A DNA stretch of 64,000 nt from Mycobacterium genavense ATCC 51234 (GTDB taxonomy: Bacteria > Actinomycetota > Actinomycetes > Mycobacteriales > Mycobacteriaceae), in assembly GCF_000526915.1 (NCBI RefSeq), contig NZ_JAGZ01000004.1:372001-436000 (forward strand), written 5' to 3'. Position numbers and translations under genes: made by a program. The notes under the pieces were generated by a model that saw only the letters and a program-made list of their open reading frames with translations, was not told where the DNA came from and made no database searches. Positions 26,936-36,204 of the stretch are shown in pieces (the first letter of the stretch is position 1; the number at the start of each line of letters is the position of its first letter).

Positions 26936-27577
26936 TCAGGTGAGCGGCGCGCCGTCGAGCATGTTCGCCAACAGCGCACGCAGATGGACGCACACGCGAT
27001 CCCAGCGCCGCCGGGCCCGCTTCGGATCGGGATCACCGAAACTGGACACCAAGATCCCGCGCAGCGCATCCATGGCGGTGTAGAGGATGTCCCGCAGCTC
27101 GCGCTGTGCGGAGTGTTCGGGAAGCAGCTGGGCGATGGCGGCGATGATCGCACCGTTCACGATGGGCTCGACACGCTCCACCTGCGTCGCCAGGGCGGGG
27201 TCGGTCCGGGCGGCGATCCAAAGCTCCACTGTCGCAGCGAATATCGGGCCTTGATGGGATTCCCAGAGATAGTTCAATGCCGTCGCAACTGGGTCCGGTG
27301 TCGACCTCACGCGGCCGAGTTCACGGATCGCAGCTTGGGTACGTTGCTCTGCGAGGTGTTCGATCGCGGCCACCACGAGGTCTTCCTTGGACCGGAAGTG
27401 ATGCACTTGTGCGCCGCGGGTCACACCCGCGAGTTGGACGACGCGGTGCGTCGAGATGCCCGCATATCCGTATGCGACGAGACACTCGACCGTCGCGTCC
27501 AGCAATCGGGTACGCATGGCGGTGCTGCGCTCGGCCTGGGTACGCCGGACGGCGCCCGCACTGCCATCTGCTGCCAC
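26936..27577 (-). CDS. TetR-family transcriptional regulator
   Basis: 213 residues from GTG 27577 (an ATG 20 codons later is possible). The N-terminal helix-turn-helix is typical: RTRLLDATVECLVAYGYAGISTHRVVQLAGVTRGAQVHHFRSKEDLV. The C-terminal ligand domain is alpha-helical and matches mycobacterial TetR_C regulators (GPIFAATVELWIAARTDPAL). It lies upstream of the thiolase operon in the same orientation with about 130 bases between them. It is the only TetR regulator in the island and is a candidate for controlling the AT-rich operator-like sites, but this is inference. Confidence 0.88.
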   Translation of the reverse strand: MAADGSAGAVRRTQAERSTAMRTRLLDATVECLVAYGYAGISTHRVVQLAGVTRGAQVHHFRSKEDLVVAAIEHLAEQRTQAAIRELGRVRSTPDPVATALNYLWESHQGPIFAATVELWIAARTDPALATQVERVEPIVNGAIIAAIAQLLPEHSAQRELRDILYTAMDALRGILVSSFGDPDPKRARRRWDRVCVHLRALLANMLDGAPLT

Positions 27578-27685
27578 GGTTACACCTCGCTCGACGGTAC
27601 ACGCGCGTGCGCCGTCGCATAATGATACCGGGCCTCGCGTCGGGCCCAGGACATGCCACTCGGCACGTAAACTTGGTGCGGCGCT

Positions 27686-28700
27686 TCAGTGGTGATGAGG
27701 GTGTGACGCGATGTGATCGCGATGTCGCTGCGCCGCATTGGTGCCGCCGGCGGGATAGGCGTGGATCATCGCCGTGGTCAGCTTCGGCACCGCGTGAATC
27801 AGATCGTGTTCCGACGCGTGCGCAATCTCGTGTGCGGCAGCCAAGCTCAGCGCGGGATCGATGTCGAGCTCGGCGTCGGCGTGCAGCCGGTGCCCAATCC
27901 AGCGCATCCGGACGCTCCGCACCGATAGCACCCCCGGCCGGCCAGCGTGCTTCGGCGGTGTCGATGAACGTCGGATCCACGCCGTCCATCAGCCGGCGGA
28001 ACACATCACGCGCCGCGGTACGCAGCACCCCCAGAATGGCCACCGTGATCACCAGACCGATGATCGGATCGGCAAGTGGGAGGCCCAACGCCACGCCGCC
28101 GGCGCCGATCAGCACCGCCAGCGAGGTGAAGCCGTCGGTGCGGGCGTGCAGGCCGTCGGCAACCAGTGCGGCCGAGCCGATGCGGCGTTCCACCCGAACG
28201 CGGTACAGCGCCACCCATTCGTTTCCGATGAACCCGAGAACTCCTGCCACGGCGACCCAGCCGAGGTGCTCGATGGGTCGCGGAGTGATCAGCCGCTCGA
28301 TGGCCTCATACCCGGCGACGATCGCCGACAGCGTGATCATGGCGACCACGAACAGTCCGGCGAGGTCTTCGGATCGGCCGAACCCGTAGGTGTAGCGCCG
28401 AGTTGCGGGCTTGGTGCTCAACGCAAACGCGATCCACAGCGGGACGGCGGTGAGCGCGTCGGAGAAGTTGTGGATGGTGTCGGCGGCCAGCGCGATGGAG
28501 CCGGACAGGATCACGACGACGATTTGCGCGACGGCGGTCGCGCCCAGGACCAGCAGGCTGACCTTGACCGCGCGGATGCCGTCGGCGCTGGATTCCAGCT
28601 CACTGTCAAAACTGTCGGCGGAGTCGTGCGAGTGCGGCGCGAAAATTTCTTTGATCGCACCCCGCAATCCCTTCGGGTGCTCGTGCTGGTGATCGCTCAT
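27686..28700 (-). pseudogene. Cation diffusion facilitator (CDF) transporter, frameshifted
   Basis: The first frame gives MSDHQHEHPKGLRG and the six-helix CDF membrane domain with metal-site segments HNFSDALTAV and DGLHARTDGFTSLAVL. At about 27946-27950 one base is missing; reading moves to AGRPGVLSVRSVRMRWIGH, the cytoplasmic CDF domain, ending ASHPHHH with a His tail at 27686. A restored protein would be about 337 residues. ATG 28700 overlaps the ArsR-type regulator stop (ATGA). In M. tuberculosis a CDF exporter is controlled by KmtR; the pairing here implies Ni/Co or related metal export. The transport domain is intact, so a truncated product may still be made. Confidence 0.85.
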
Positions 28701-29095
28701 CGCGCCTTGGCCTTTCGCGCCCGGCGCTCGGCGGTGATGCCCCGCACGTTCGGGTCGCCGCGGTGATGGGACGGCACGCCGGGGCCGGCATGCTCGGCGT
28801 TGAACACCGCGTCGATGACCAACTGGCGGACGTGTTCGTTTTCCAGGCTGTAGAAGATCTTGGTGCCGGCCCGGCGGGTGCGGACCAGGCGGGCCATGCG
28901 CAGCTTGGCCAGATGCTGCGACACCGACGGCGCGGGCTTGTCCACCTTTTCGGCGAGGTCGTTGACCGACGACTCGCCCTCGGTCAGCGCCCACAACACC
29001 TGAATGCGGGTGTGGTCGGCCAACATTCGAAAGACTTCGACGATCAGGCCGACCTGATCCTCCGCGAGTGGCGCTGCAGCGTTATCTGCATTCAT
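28697..29095 (-). CDS. ArsR/SmtB metal sensor, KmtR-like
   Basis: 132 residues. The winged helix is clear (MLADHTRIQVLWALTEGESSVNDLAEKVDKPAPSVSQHLAKL is one block at about 23-66). The alpha5/C-terminal segment ENEHVRQLVIDAVFNAEHAGPG followed by SHHR keeps the His, Glu-His and His-His positions used by M. tuberculosis KmtR (Rv0827c) to bind Ni(II)/Co(II). It should derepress the CDF gene, with which it overlaps by four bases, when metal is in excess. A short AT-rich stretch (attatctacgt) directly before the ATG may hold the operator. Confidence 0.87.
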   Translation of the reverse strand: MNADNAAAPLAEDQVGLIVEVFRMLADHTRIQVLWALTEGESSVNDLAEKVDKPAPSVSQHLAKLRMARLVRTRRAGTKIFYSLENEHVRQLVIDAVFNAEHAGPGVPSHHRGDPNVRGITAERRARKAKAR

Positions 29096-29208
29096 ACGTA
29101 GATAATAGTGGAAGGCCCGGGCCGGGCGCGTCCGCCGAGTAAGCTCAGGGTTGCCAGTGTGCGTGTGGGCCGACCTGAGCGCACGCTCGAGGCGGTGGCC
29201 CGCACGCG

Positions 29209-30048
29209 TTAGAACTTCGCGACGGCCCCGGCGTCGATCGGCAGTGCCGCCCCGGTGATGTACTGCGCCTCGTCGGAAGCGAGAAACAGCACGGCATTGC
29301 TGACCGCCCGCGCCTCGATCACCGGCACCGGCAGCATGTGGAAATGGCCGAGCACGGCGGCCGTGTCGTCCATCGTGGGGTTGGGCAGGTCCGGTCGCAA
29401 CGTGCGATGGAACGGCTGATTGTCGATCATCGGCGTCCGCACGTTGCCGGGATGGATCGAATTGACCCGAATCAACTGTGGCGCAAGCTCATTCGCGAGC
29501 GAATTCATCAGTCCGACCACGCCGTGCTTGGCCGAGGCGTAGTGCGCCATGTACCCGCCGCCGCGCAGCCCCAGCATCGAGCTCACCAAGATGATGGATC
29601 CGCCGCGGCCGTCGGACATATGCGGCACCGCCACCTTGACGGTGTGCCAGACCCCGGTGAGATTGATGTCGAGCATCGTCTGCCAGGCCGCTTCTTCGAG
29701 CAGCGCGGCCGGCGCGGGACTGCCGCTGATCCCGGCGTTGGCAACCACCACATCGGGCCGACCCAACTGGTCGATTCCCCGCTGCAACGCATCGCGAAGG
29801 GCTGTGAGGTCTCTGACGTCGGCCTTGGCCGTCACGACGCGCCGGTCCAGCTTCTCCACCAGCGCCGCGGTTTCGTCGAGATCGGCCTCCGTCGCTCCCG
29901 GATAGCTGACGCCCTCGACGTCGCTACACACATCGACGGCGATAATGTCGGCGCCTTCTTTGGCGAGACGGACGGCATGTTCCCGTCCTTGGCCGCGCGC
30001 GGCACCCGTGATGAACGCGACCTTGCCGGCCACCCTGCCGTTTGTCAT
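29209..30048 (-). CDS. SDR oxidoreductase, mycofactocin-type
   Basis: About 279 residues. NAD-binding motif [16 protein letters not shown] with the long insert between beta2 and alpha2 (CSDVEGVSYPGATEADLDET) typical of mycofactocin-coupled SDRs. The catalytic Ser is in ILVSSMLG and Tyr/Lys in HYASAKHG. It probably oxidises a secondary alcohol with a non-exchangeable NAD. ATG 30048 overlaps the stop of the ctpJ-like gene by four bases, so it would be co-translated with a metal pump, an unusual pairing. An upstream GTG at 30075 is less likely. The gene itself is intact. Confidence 0.88.
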   Translation of the reverse strand: MTNGRVAGKVAFITGAARGQGREHAVRLAKEGADIIAVDVCSDVEGVSYPGATEADLDETAALVEKLDRRVVTAKADVRDLTALRDALQRGIDQLGRPDVVVANAGISGSPAPAALLEEAAWQTMLDINLTGVWHTVKVAVPHMSDGRGGSIILVSSMLGLRGGGYMAHYASAKHGVVGLMNSLANELAPQLIRVNSIHPGNVRTPMIDNQPFHRTLRPDLPNPTMDDTAAVLGHFHMLPVPVIEARAVSNAVLFLASDEAQYITGAALPIDAGAVAKF

Positions 30049-31985
30049 GGTGACCACGATATCGCTGACCGCCACGCCCGCCCGCGCAGGAGACGCAACC
30101 CATTGAGCGCGACGATGATCGTCGACCCCTCGTGGCCCGCCACGCCGAGGGGCAGTGGCAGGTGCCCCAGCAAATCCCAGACGACGAGGCCGATGATGAA
30201 GGTCGCCGCGATGGCCAGGTTCGCGATGACCACCCGGCGGGCACGACGGGCCAGCCTAATGACGGCCGGGATGGTGGCGAGTTCGTCACGGACGGTGACG
30301 GCATCGGCGGTTTCCAGCGTCAGGTCGGCTCCGTTGCGGCCCATGGCAATTGAGCTATGCGCGGCGGCCATGGCGGGTGCGTCGTTGATGCCGTCGCCGA
30401 CGAACAGCACGCGGTGCCCGTGAGCCTGCAACCCCCGCACGGCGGCGACCTTTTCGTCGGGCAGCAGGTCGGCCCGAACATCGGTGATGCCGACCTGCGC
30501 GGCCAGCTGCTCTGCGGCCGGCCGGGTATCGCCGGTCAGCAGGACCGGGGGGCTTGCAGTGGTCGCGGCGATGGCGCGGACCACCGCGTCGGTGCCCTCG
30601 CGCACGGTGTCGTCGAGTCCGAGCACACCCACCGGCGCACCGTCGACCACGACGAGCACCGCGGTGCTGCCCCGGCGTTCGAAGCTGCCGGCCGCGAGCG
30701 GGTTGGCGGAAAATGCGCGCGGACTGAGCACCTCGATGGTCCGGTCCCCGAGACGTGCCCGCACGCCGCGACCGGGAAGGGCCAGAAAATCGGCGGTTTC
30801 GGCAACGGCGAGTCCGCGTGCCCGGGCGGCGGCGACGATCGCACGCCCGAGCGGATGTTCGCTGAATTGCTCTGCGCTGGCGGCTATTCGCAGCACGTCG
30901 TCGTCGGAGGCGCCGTCCTCGATCGCGGCGATACCGGTCAGTTGCGGCGCGCCGGTCGTCAGAGTGCCGGTCTTGTCGAGGGTCACCGCAGTGGTGTCCG
31001 CCAGGTGTTCCATCGCGACCGCCGACTTGACCAGCACACCGTGGCGTCCGGCGGTGGCGATCGCCGAGAGCAGCGGCGGCATGGTCGCCAGCACCACCGC
31101 GCACGGTGACGCCACGATCATGAATGTCATTGCCCGCAGCAGCGTGGTCTGCAGTTGCGCCCCGAGAATCAGGGGCACCGCGAACAGGGCGAGGGTGGCC
31201 GCGACGACGCCGACGGAATAGCGTTGCTCGACCTTCTCGATGAACAGCTGCGTCTTGGCTTTGGTGGCCGACGCTTCGGCGACGAGGGCGACAATGCGGG
31301 CGACGACGGTTTCGGATGGGTCCTTGGTGACGCGAACACGAAGTGCCCCAGCGCCGTTGAGCGTGCCAGCGAAGACCTCGTCATCGCCTGCCTTGGCGAA
31401 CGGCATCGGCTCCCCGGTGACCGAGGATTGGTCGACGTCGGAGGCGCCCTCGACGACGACGCCGTCGGCGCAGACGCGCTCACCCGGGCGCACGCTGACG
31501 ACGTCACCGCCCCGCAGGTCGGCGGCGTCGACCTTTTCCTCGAGCCCGTCGGCGTCGATGCGGACCGCGCGATCGGGTGCCAGATCAAGCAAGCCCTGGA
31601 CCGAGTCCTCGGTGCGCTTGGTCGCCGCGTCCTCCAACGCGCCGGACGTGGCGAAGATGACGATCAGCAGGGCGCCGTCGAAGACCTGCCCGATGCTCGC
31701 AGCACCGATGGCGGCGATCACCATCAGCAGATCAACGTCAAGCGAGCGAGAGCGCAACGCCTGCAAGCCTTCCCAGGCCGGCGCTTACCCGCCGGTGAGA
31801 TAGCACGCCAGGTAGCAGGCCCACCAACTCCACGACGGAGCGCCGAGCAACTGGGCCGCGAGTCCGGCCGCGAACAGGACCAGAGCGGCGGTCGCCCACC
31901 GGACGGACGCGACCGACCAGAGACCCGAAACGCCTAGACGCCGCGCCACCGGCAGGCGCACCGGGGGCACGGTGGTGCACGTCAT
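30045..31985 (-). pseudogene. ctpJ: P1B-4-type metal ATPase, CtpJ-like, with internal stop
   Basis: Domains in order: two N-terminal helices (about 25-75), ALRSRSLDVDLLMVIAAIGAASIG, actuator domain with SSVTGEPMPFAK, the SPC metal motif (IVASPCAVVLATMPPLL), phospho-Asp in LDKTGTLTTG, nucleotide domain, GDGINDAPAMAAA, and the P1B-4 C-terminal GHEGSTIIVALNG. No frameshift is present, but codon 31785-31787 is TAA where relatives have Trp (TGGWE). The remaining frame (from about 31766) could at most restart at a TTG. An intact pump would export Co or Ni, under the divergent NmtR-like gene, as in M. tuberculosis ctpJ/nmtR. The stop codon cannot be explained by a single-base indel. Confidence 0.87.
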
Positions 31986-32013
31986 CGATGCGGTCCTCCC
32001 TCGCAAACTCAGG

Positions 32014-32056
32014 CAACTATGTAGACATGTACAGATCTATATGTATCATATCAGTT
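32014..32056 (+). promoter_or_regulatory. AT-rich divergent promoter/operator between ctpJ-like and nmtR-like genes
   Basis: The 96-base gap between the two divergent starts contains an AT-rich, imperfect inverted repeat bounded by AACTATGTA and ATCATATCAGTT and centred near ACATGTACAGATCTATATGT. It is the obvious binding region for the NmtR-like repressor. Confidence 0.6.
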
Positions 32057-32081
32057 TGTGGGTGCGTGCTTCAATTGAGGA

Positions 32082-32435
32082 ATGGGACACGGAGTCGACG
32101 GCAGGGTGACACCACCGGCCACGCTCGACTCGGTGTCGGCGGTCAAGATCGCCGAAACGCTGCAGGCGCTCGCATCACCCAACCGGCTGATGATCCTGAC
32201 CCGGCTGCGGCAATCGCCCTGTTCGGTGGGTGAGCTGTCGACGGAGGTCGGGATGGAACAGCCGGCGGTGTCGCACCAACTGCGGCTACTGCGCACGCTC
32301 GGGCTGGTCGCCGGCGACCGCAACGGCCGCAACATCGTCTACCGGCTCTACGACAACCACGTCGCTCAATTGCTCGACGAAGCCGTCTATCACGTCGAGC
32401 ACCTGCGTCTCGGTGCGACCGACACGACGGCGTAG
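32082..32435 (+). CDS. nmtR: ArsR/SmtB Ni/Co sensor, NmtR-like
   Basis: 117 residues. The N-terminus MGHGVDGR matches M. tuberculosis NmtR, where the amino terminus and His3 take part in metal binding. The winged helix (ASPNRLMILTRLRQSPCSVGELSTEVGMEQPAVSHQLRLLR spans about 29-70) is intact. In alpha5, YDNHVAQLLDEAVYHVEHLRLG keeps the Asp, His, His and His ligand positions; a later His of M. tuberculosis NmtR is Arg here and the C-terminal His is absent. It should repress the divergent ctpJ-like gene until Ni or Co binds. Its target gene carries a nonsense codon. Confidence 0.88.
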   Translation: MGHGVDGRVTPPATLDSVSAVKIAETLQALASPNRLMILTRLRQSPCSVGELSTEVGMEQPAVSHQLRLLRTLGLVAGDRNGRNIVYRLYDNHVAQLLDEAVYHVEHLRLGATDTTA

Positions 32436-32474
32436 CCCGCGCCGATTTGGCGCAATGCGTTCGCAGTCCCTCGG

Positions 32475-32835
32475 CTATTGTGCGGGCGGTCGGTAGCCGG
32501 CTGCCGAGTTCCTCAACTGCCAGATCTGTTCGGGGCACAGCAGGTTAACAGCTTACGAGACAAGGTAATTGGCCGCGAATTCGTCGTTAGGGGTCACGCT
32601 GCCCTTCACGGCGCTCATGACTTGAGTGTAGGGTTCGCCGCGCCCGACCATGTCGCAGATCTCGTGGCCGTACCCGATCGCATCATTACGGAAAGTTGTA
32701 GTGGCGCCGCACCGCCACGTCGTACGTGTACTCCACCTCAAGCGCCCGAGCCGCCCTCGCCACCGCGGCCGTCAACGCACCGCTGAGGACATTCGCGGCG
32801 GCGACCAGCACCACCAGTGACTTGCAACGCTCCAT
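32475..32835 (-). pseudogene. DUF732-type small secreted protein, decayed
   Basis: The start ATG 32835 opens a signal-peptide-like segment (MERCKSLVVLVAAANVLSGA). After VRRHYN a one-base insertion in a T run (about 32692-32695) shifts the frame; the next frame has the DUF732 pattern AIGYGHEICDMVGRGEPYTQV. A TAA at 32553-32555 then interrupts YLVS and the tail resumes in frame as AVNLLCPEQ to a stop at 32475. With two lesions in about 120 codons it is almost certainly dead. DUF732 proteins are small mycobacterial exported proteins of unknown role. Confidence 0.72.
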
Positions 32836-32905
32836 GGCATCCTCCGCAGCCGAATGGGTGATTGCTCGGTGACAAACGCTGATCCGCGGCTCAGCCTTAC
32901 GGAGT

Positions 32906-32929
32906 AACTATATAACTGATTATATGGTT
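32906..32929. promoter_or_regulatory. AT-rich palindromic operator candidate
   Basis: AACTATATAA-CTGA-TTATATGGTT: 10-bp arms with one mismatch and a 4-bp spacer, in a region of high GC. Both strands carry the ATATRGTT core found at other promoters of the island (33808, 49064, 63786). It lies about 60 bases before a short open frame at 32991. A TetR- or GntR-type regulator site is likely. Confidence 0.6.
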
Positions 32930-32990
32930 CGTGTTATGGTACGAGGACACTAGGTCCAGTCGAGTCAAGTCAACCTGAGGCGAGGATGCA

Positions 32991-33101
32991 ATGGATCAAA
33001 GCCCTGACTACGACATGAGCGATGAGCTCGAATTCGCGTTCGACGCGATCGCGTGGGGACTGCGCGGCGTCTATCCACCTCCGGCCTATCCTGCGAACTG
33101 A
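32991..33101 (+). CDS. Possible 36-residue protein
   Basis: An ATG-to-TGA frame encoding MDQSPDYDMSDELEFAFD and ending RGVYPPPAYPAN, preceded by GAGGCGAGG at a workable distance and by the palindromic promoter element at 32906. It is acidic and then aromatic/proline-rich. No homologue is recognised. It is convergent with the ferredoxin gene, whose stop lies 14 bases beyond its own. It could equally be the surviving 5' end of a larger gene. Confidence 0.4.
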   Translation: MDQSPDYDMSDELEFAFDAIAWGLRGVYPPPAYPAN

Positions 33102-33114
33102 ACTTCCGGGCAGG

Positions 33115-33798
<684 letters not shown>

Positions 33799-33807
33799 CT
33801 ATCAGCT

Positions 33808-33816
33808 ATATGGTTA
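33808..33816 (+). promoter_or_regulatory. AT-rich promoter element, ATATGGTTA
   Basis: The AT-rich stretch 33797-33826 lies between the divergent DUF35 gene and the MaoC gene. It contains ATATGGTTA, the same core as the right arm of the palindrome at 32906. It is a plausible shared operator. Confidence 0.45.
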
Positions 33817-33861
33817 TACAAATATCTTGCTTTCTCAAACTCCACCGCGTCAGGAGCGAAC

Positions 33862-34319
33862 ATGTGGAAGATCTCCTCCGTTCAAGACGCCTTGGCCGCA
33901 GCGGGCCAGGAGCTCGGCACGAGTTCGTGGCGGCTCGTCGGCCAAGATCGCATCGACGACTTTGCGGATGTGACCGAGGATCATCAGTGGATTCATGTCG
34001 ATGTCGAACGGGCGGCGCGTGAGAGCCCGTACGCGGCCACCATCGCCCACGGGTTTCTGACCCTGTCGCTGATTCCGGCGATGAGCAAGGAGGTCTACCG
34101 GGTGATGAACGCCAAGATGGGCATCAACTATGGGTTGAACACAGTCCGCTTTTTGGGGCCGGTGACGCCGGGAACCCGGATACGGCTGCGCTCAGTGCTG
34201 GTGGAGGCCGGAAAGGTTGACGACCGGACGGTCACCTCACGGTTCGGCACAGCGTCGGACGCGAGGGATGCGAGAAGCCAGCACTCGTCGCAGATCTCAT
34301 CGCCCGCTTTGTGTTCTGA
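33862..34319 (+). pseudogene. Single-domain MaoC dehydratase, frameshifted near the end
   Basis: The frame starts MWKISSVQDALAAAGQELG after GGAGCGAAC. It contains the hydratase signature FADVTEDHQWIHVD and AHGFLTLSLIPAM with the catalytic Asp/His pair. After KVDDRTV one base is missing (about 34231); the next frame gives HLTVRHSVGREG and ends LVADLIARFVF at 34319. A restored protein would be about 152 residues. The catalytic part is upstream of the shift, so some activity could persist if the altered tail folds. Confidence 0.8.
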
Positions 34320-35324
34320 GTCTTTGTCCGAGTGTGCGCGACTGCAGCTAATGCCCGGGCAGTCGAGCTCGCGGTACATAGTCGATCATCGGAGCGTCCA
34401 CGGTCGATTGCGGGAATCGATCTCGCCCGCTAATTATATAATGAGATATATATTTAGCTGCATTTCGCGTCTCTCGCCGCGGTGGCCGTCGGTTCCAAAC
34501 GGTTTACGCGCCATATCCGTCGGCGATGAGCGCATATTCAATACGCGGTCACGGGGATGTTCCGCTCATCGATGGCTGAATTCCGGCGACGCAAGGTGCC
34601 GTGGCGCCGCACCTCTGCAGTGCCTGCCCCCGCGGTCGCGACATCGAATATCCGCAGGTAGGACGGGTGCCACCCCGCTGTCGATGCCGCATCAGAGCAT
34701 GTCGCCGGCATTGCTTGCGGCGCACAATCTCGCGCCGATGTTCGCGCGGTCGAGTTATTTTCAAGAAGGCCGGATGCGGTACCGATAGCTGCAAACTATC
34801 TAGATATCTCTTTTGTGCAGATACGTTCCCACGATTAGCTCCATCACCATTAGAATATGGCATCAACTGACTTCTCAGCCGCATCATTTTTACTGTAGCT
34901 AACGTTACCATTCATTTTAAATGATCTTATTCATAGCAAAATGTTATTCGAGTCGAGCCAGCAGCGGTCCGCCCCGACGGGCGCCGTCACTTCTGCATGT
35001 GGTGCCGTGGGCGGGTCGCTGATGGCTGAGTTACGCCCGCGAACCAATTGCGGACGAGATAACGTTCATAGTCGGCATATTCGAAGCTCATCGCGTTCTA
35101 GTGAACCAAGTCGGGTATCGAGTGTCGATTAACCCGACGGGCGGACGTCGCGTTGACAGCTGGCCAGCGGACGCAGTCCGAGTCGGATGGTGCGAGCTGT
35201 CGGTTACTAGGCGACAGCAAAGAATCAACTTAGCTGTTGACCGGCCCGTCCCACGCACCATGAAAATTGCGGAGAACTGGTTGCTTACACCGATTTTTGT
35301 GGTGTACTGCCCATCGGCGACGCA
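34320..35324. other. Gene-poor, AT-richer leader region before the mce operon
   Basis: About 1 kb with no credible coding frame. It includes the lowest-GC DNA of the window, notably 34431-34456 (an ATTATATAAT palindrome plus ATATATAT) and 34855-34945. It may hold the mce promoter and remnants of deleted genes. No recognisable gene fragment was found. Confidence 0.5.
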
Positions 35325-36194
35325 ATGAGTGTTGTGAATCACATCGCTTCGCCGCGGCCGGTGTGGGTGAGTCGAGAGGAAGACATCCGTTGGCGCGATT
35401 TCGGATCGATCAGCAGGGTTACGGTGATTGACGCTGCGGTGGCGGCCAAACCGGTCCGCGAACTTGGCGGGTTCTTCGCGATGAGCCTCGACACGTTCCT
35501 ACAGATCTGCCGGCCGCCCTGGGCCTGGCGGGAATTCATCCTGCAAGCCTGGTTTGTGGCTCGCGTATCGATGCTGCCGACGGTGTTGCTCTCCATCCCC
35601 TTCACGGTGCTGAGCACGTTCACCATCAACACCTTGTTGGTTGAGATTGGGGCGGCCGACTTTTCGGGAACCGGGGCGGCGCTGGGCACCGTGACGCAGA
35701 CCGGTCCGATCGTGACGGTGCTGGTGGTGTCCGGGGCCGAGGCCACCGCGATGTGCGCAGACCTCGGTGCCCGGACGATCAGGGAGGAGATCGACGCGCT
35801 CCGGGTGCTTGGGATCGATCCGGTTCAGGCCCTGGTGGTGCCGCGAGTCGTCGCCGCCACCGCCGTCGCATTCCTCCTGACATCCCTTGTCGCACTGGTG
35901 GGGATCGTCGGTGGCTTCTTTTTCGCCGTGTTCTTCCAGCATGTGACCCCCGGCGCGTTTGCCGCGGGTTTGACGCTGTTGGTCAAGACACCCGAAGTCG
36001 TCATCATGCTCTGCAAAGCCCTGATCTTCGGCGTCGTCGCCGGGCTGATCGCCTGCTACAAGGGATTGTCGGTAGGAGGCGGCCCGCAAGGCGTCGGCAA
36101 TGCCGTCAACGAGACCGTGGTCTTCACGTTCATGGCCCTGTTCATCATCAACGTCGTCGTCACGGCAGTGGCGGTACAGGTGACGTTCAAATGA
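35325..36194 (+). CDS. yrbEA: YrbEA, MlaE-type permease of an mce operon
   Basis: 289 residues from ATG 35325. The permease part (from about residue 45) matches YrbEA/MlaE: FARVSMLPTVLLSIPF, then TQTGPIVTVLVVSGAEATAMCADLGARTIREEIDALRVLGIDP, the coupling EQ-loop, and a C-terminal GGPQGVGNAVNETVVFTFM. Five hydrophobic segments are visible. With YrbEB it forms the membrane channel of the Mce lipid importer, driven by the MceG ATPase encoded elsewhere. The first 40 residues are unusual; a GTG at 35424 would give a length closer to the family. Confidence 0.9.
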   Translation: MSVVNHIASPRPVWVSREEDIRWRDFGSISRVTVIDAAVAAKPVRELGGFFAMSLDTFLQICRPPWAWREFILQAWFVARVSMLPTVLLSIPFTVLSTFTINTLLVEIGAADFSGTGAALGTVTQTGPIVTVLVVSGAEATAMCADLGARTIREEIDALRVLGIDPVQALVVPRVVAATAVAFLLTSLVALVGIVGGFFFAVFFQHVTPGAFAAGLTLLVKTPEVVIMLCKALIFGVVAGLIACYKGLSVGGGPQGVGNAVNETVVFTFMALFIINVVVTAVAVQVTFK

Positions 36195-36204
36195 GGAGGG
36201 CGTG

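Noticed and set aside
27321..28994. A 557-residue membrane protein spanning CDF and TetR genes
   Set aside because: Beyond the CDF membrane domain the frame has no similarity and overlaps the TetR gene; the real CDF C-terminus lies in the next frame.
34601..34870. An 89-residue frame with Cys/Arg-rich composition in the desert
   Set aside because: Composition is random-like and there is no start context or family motif.
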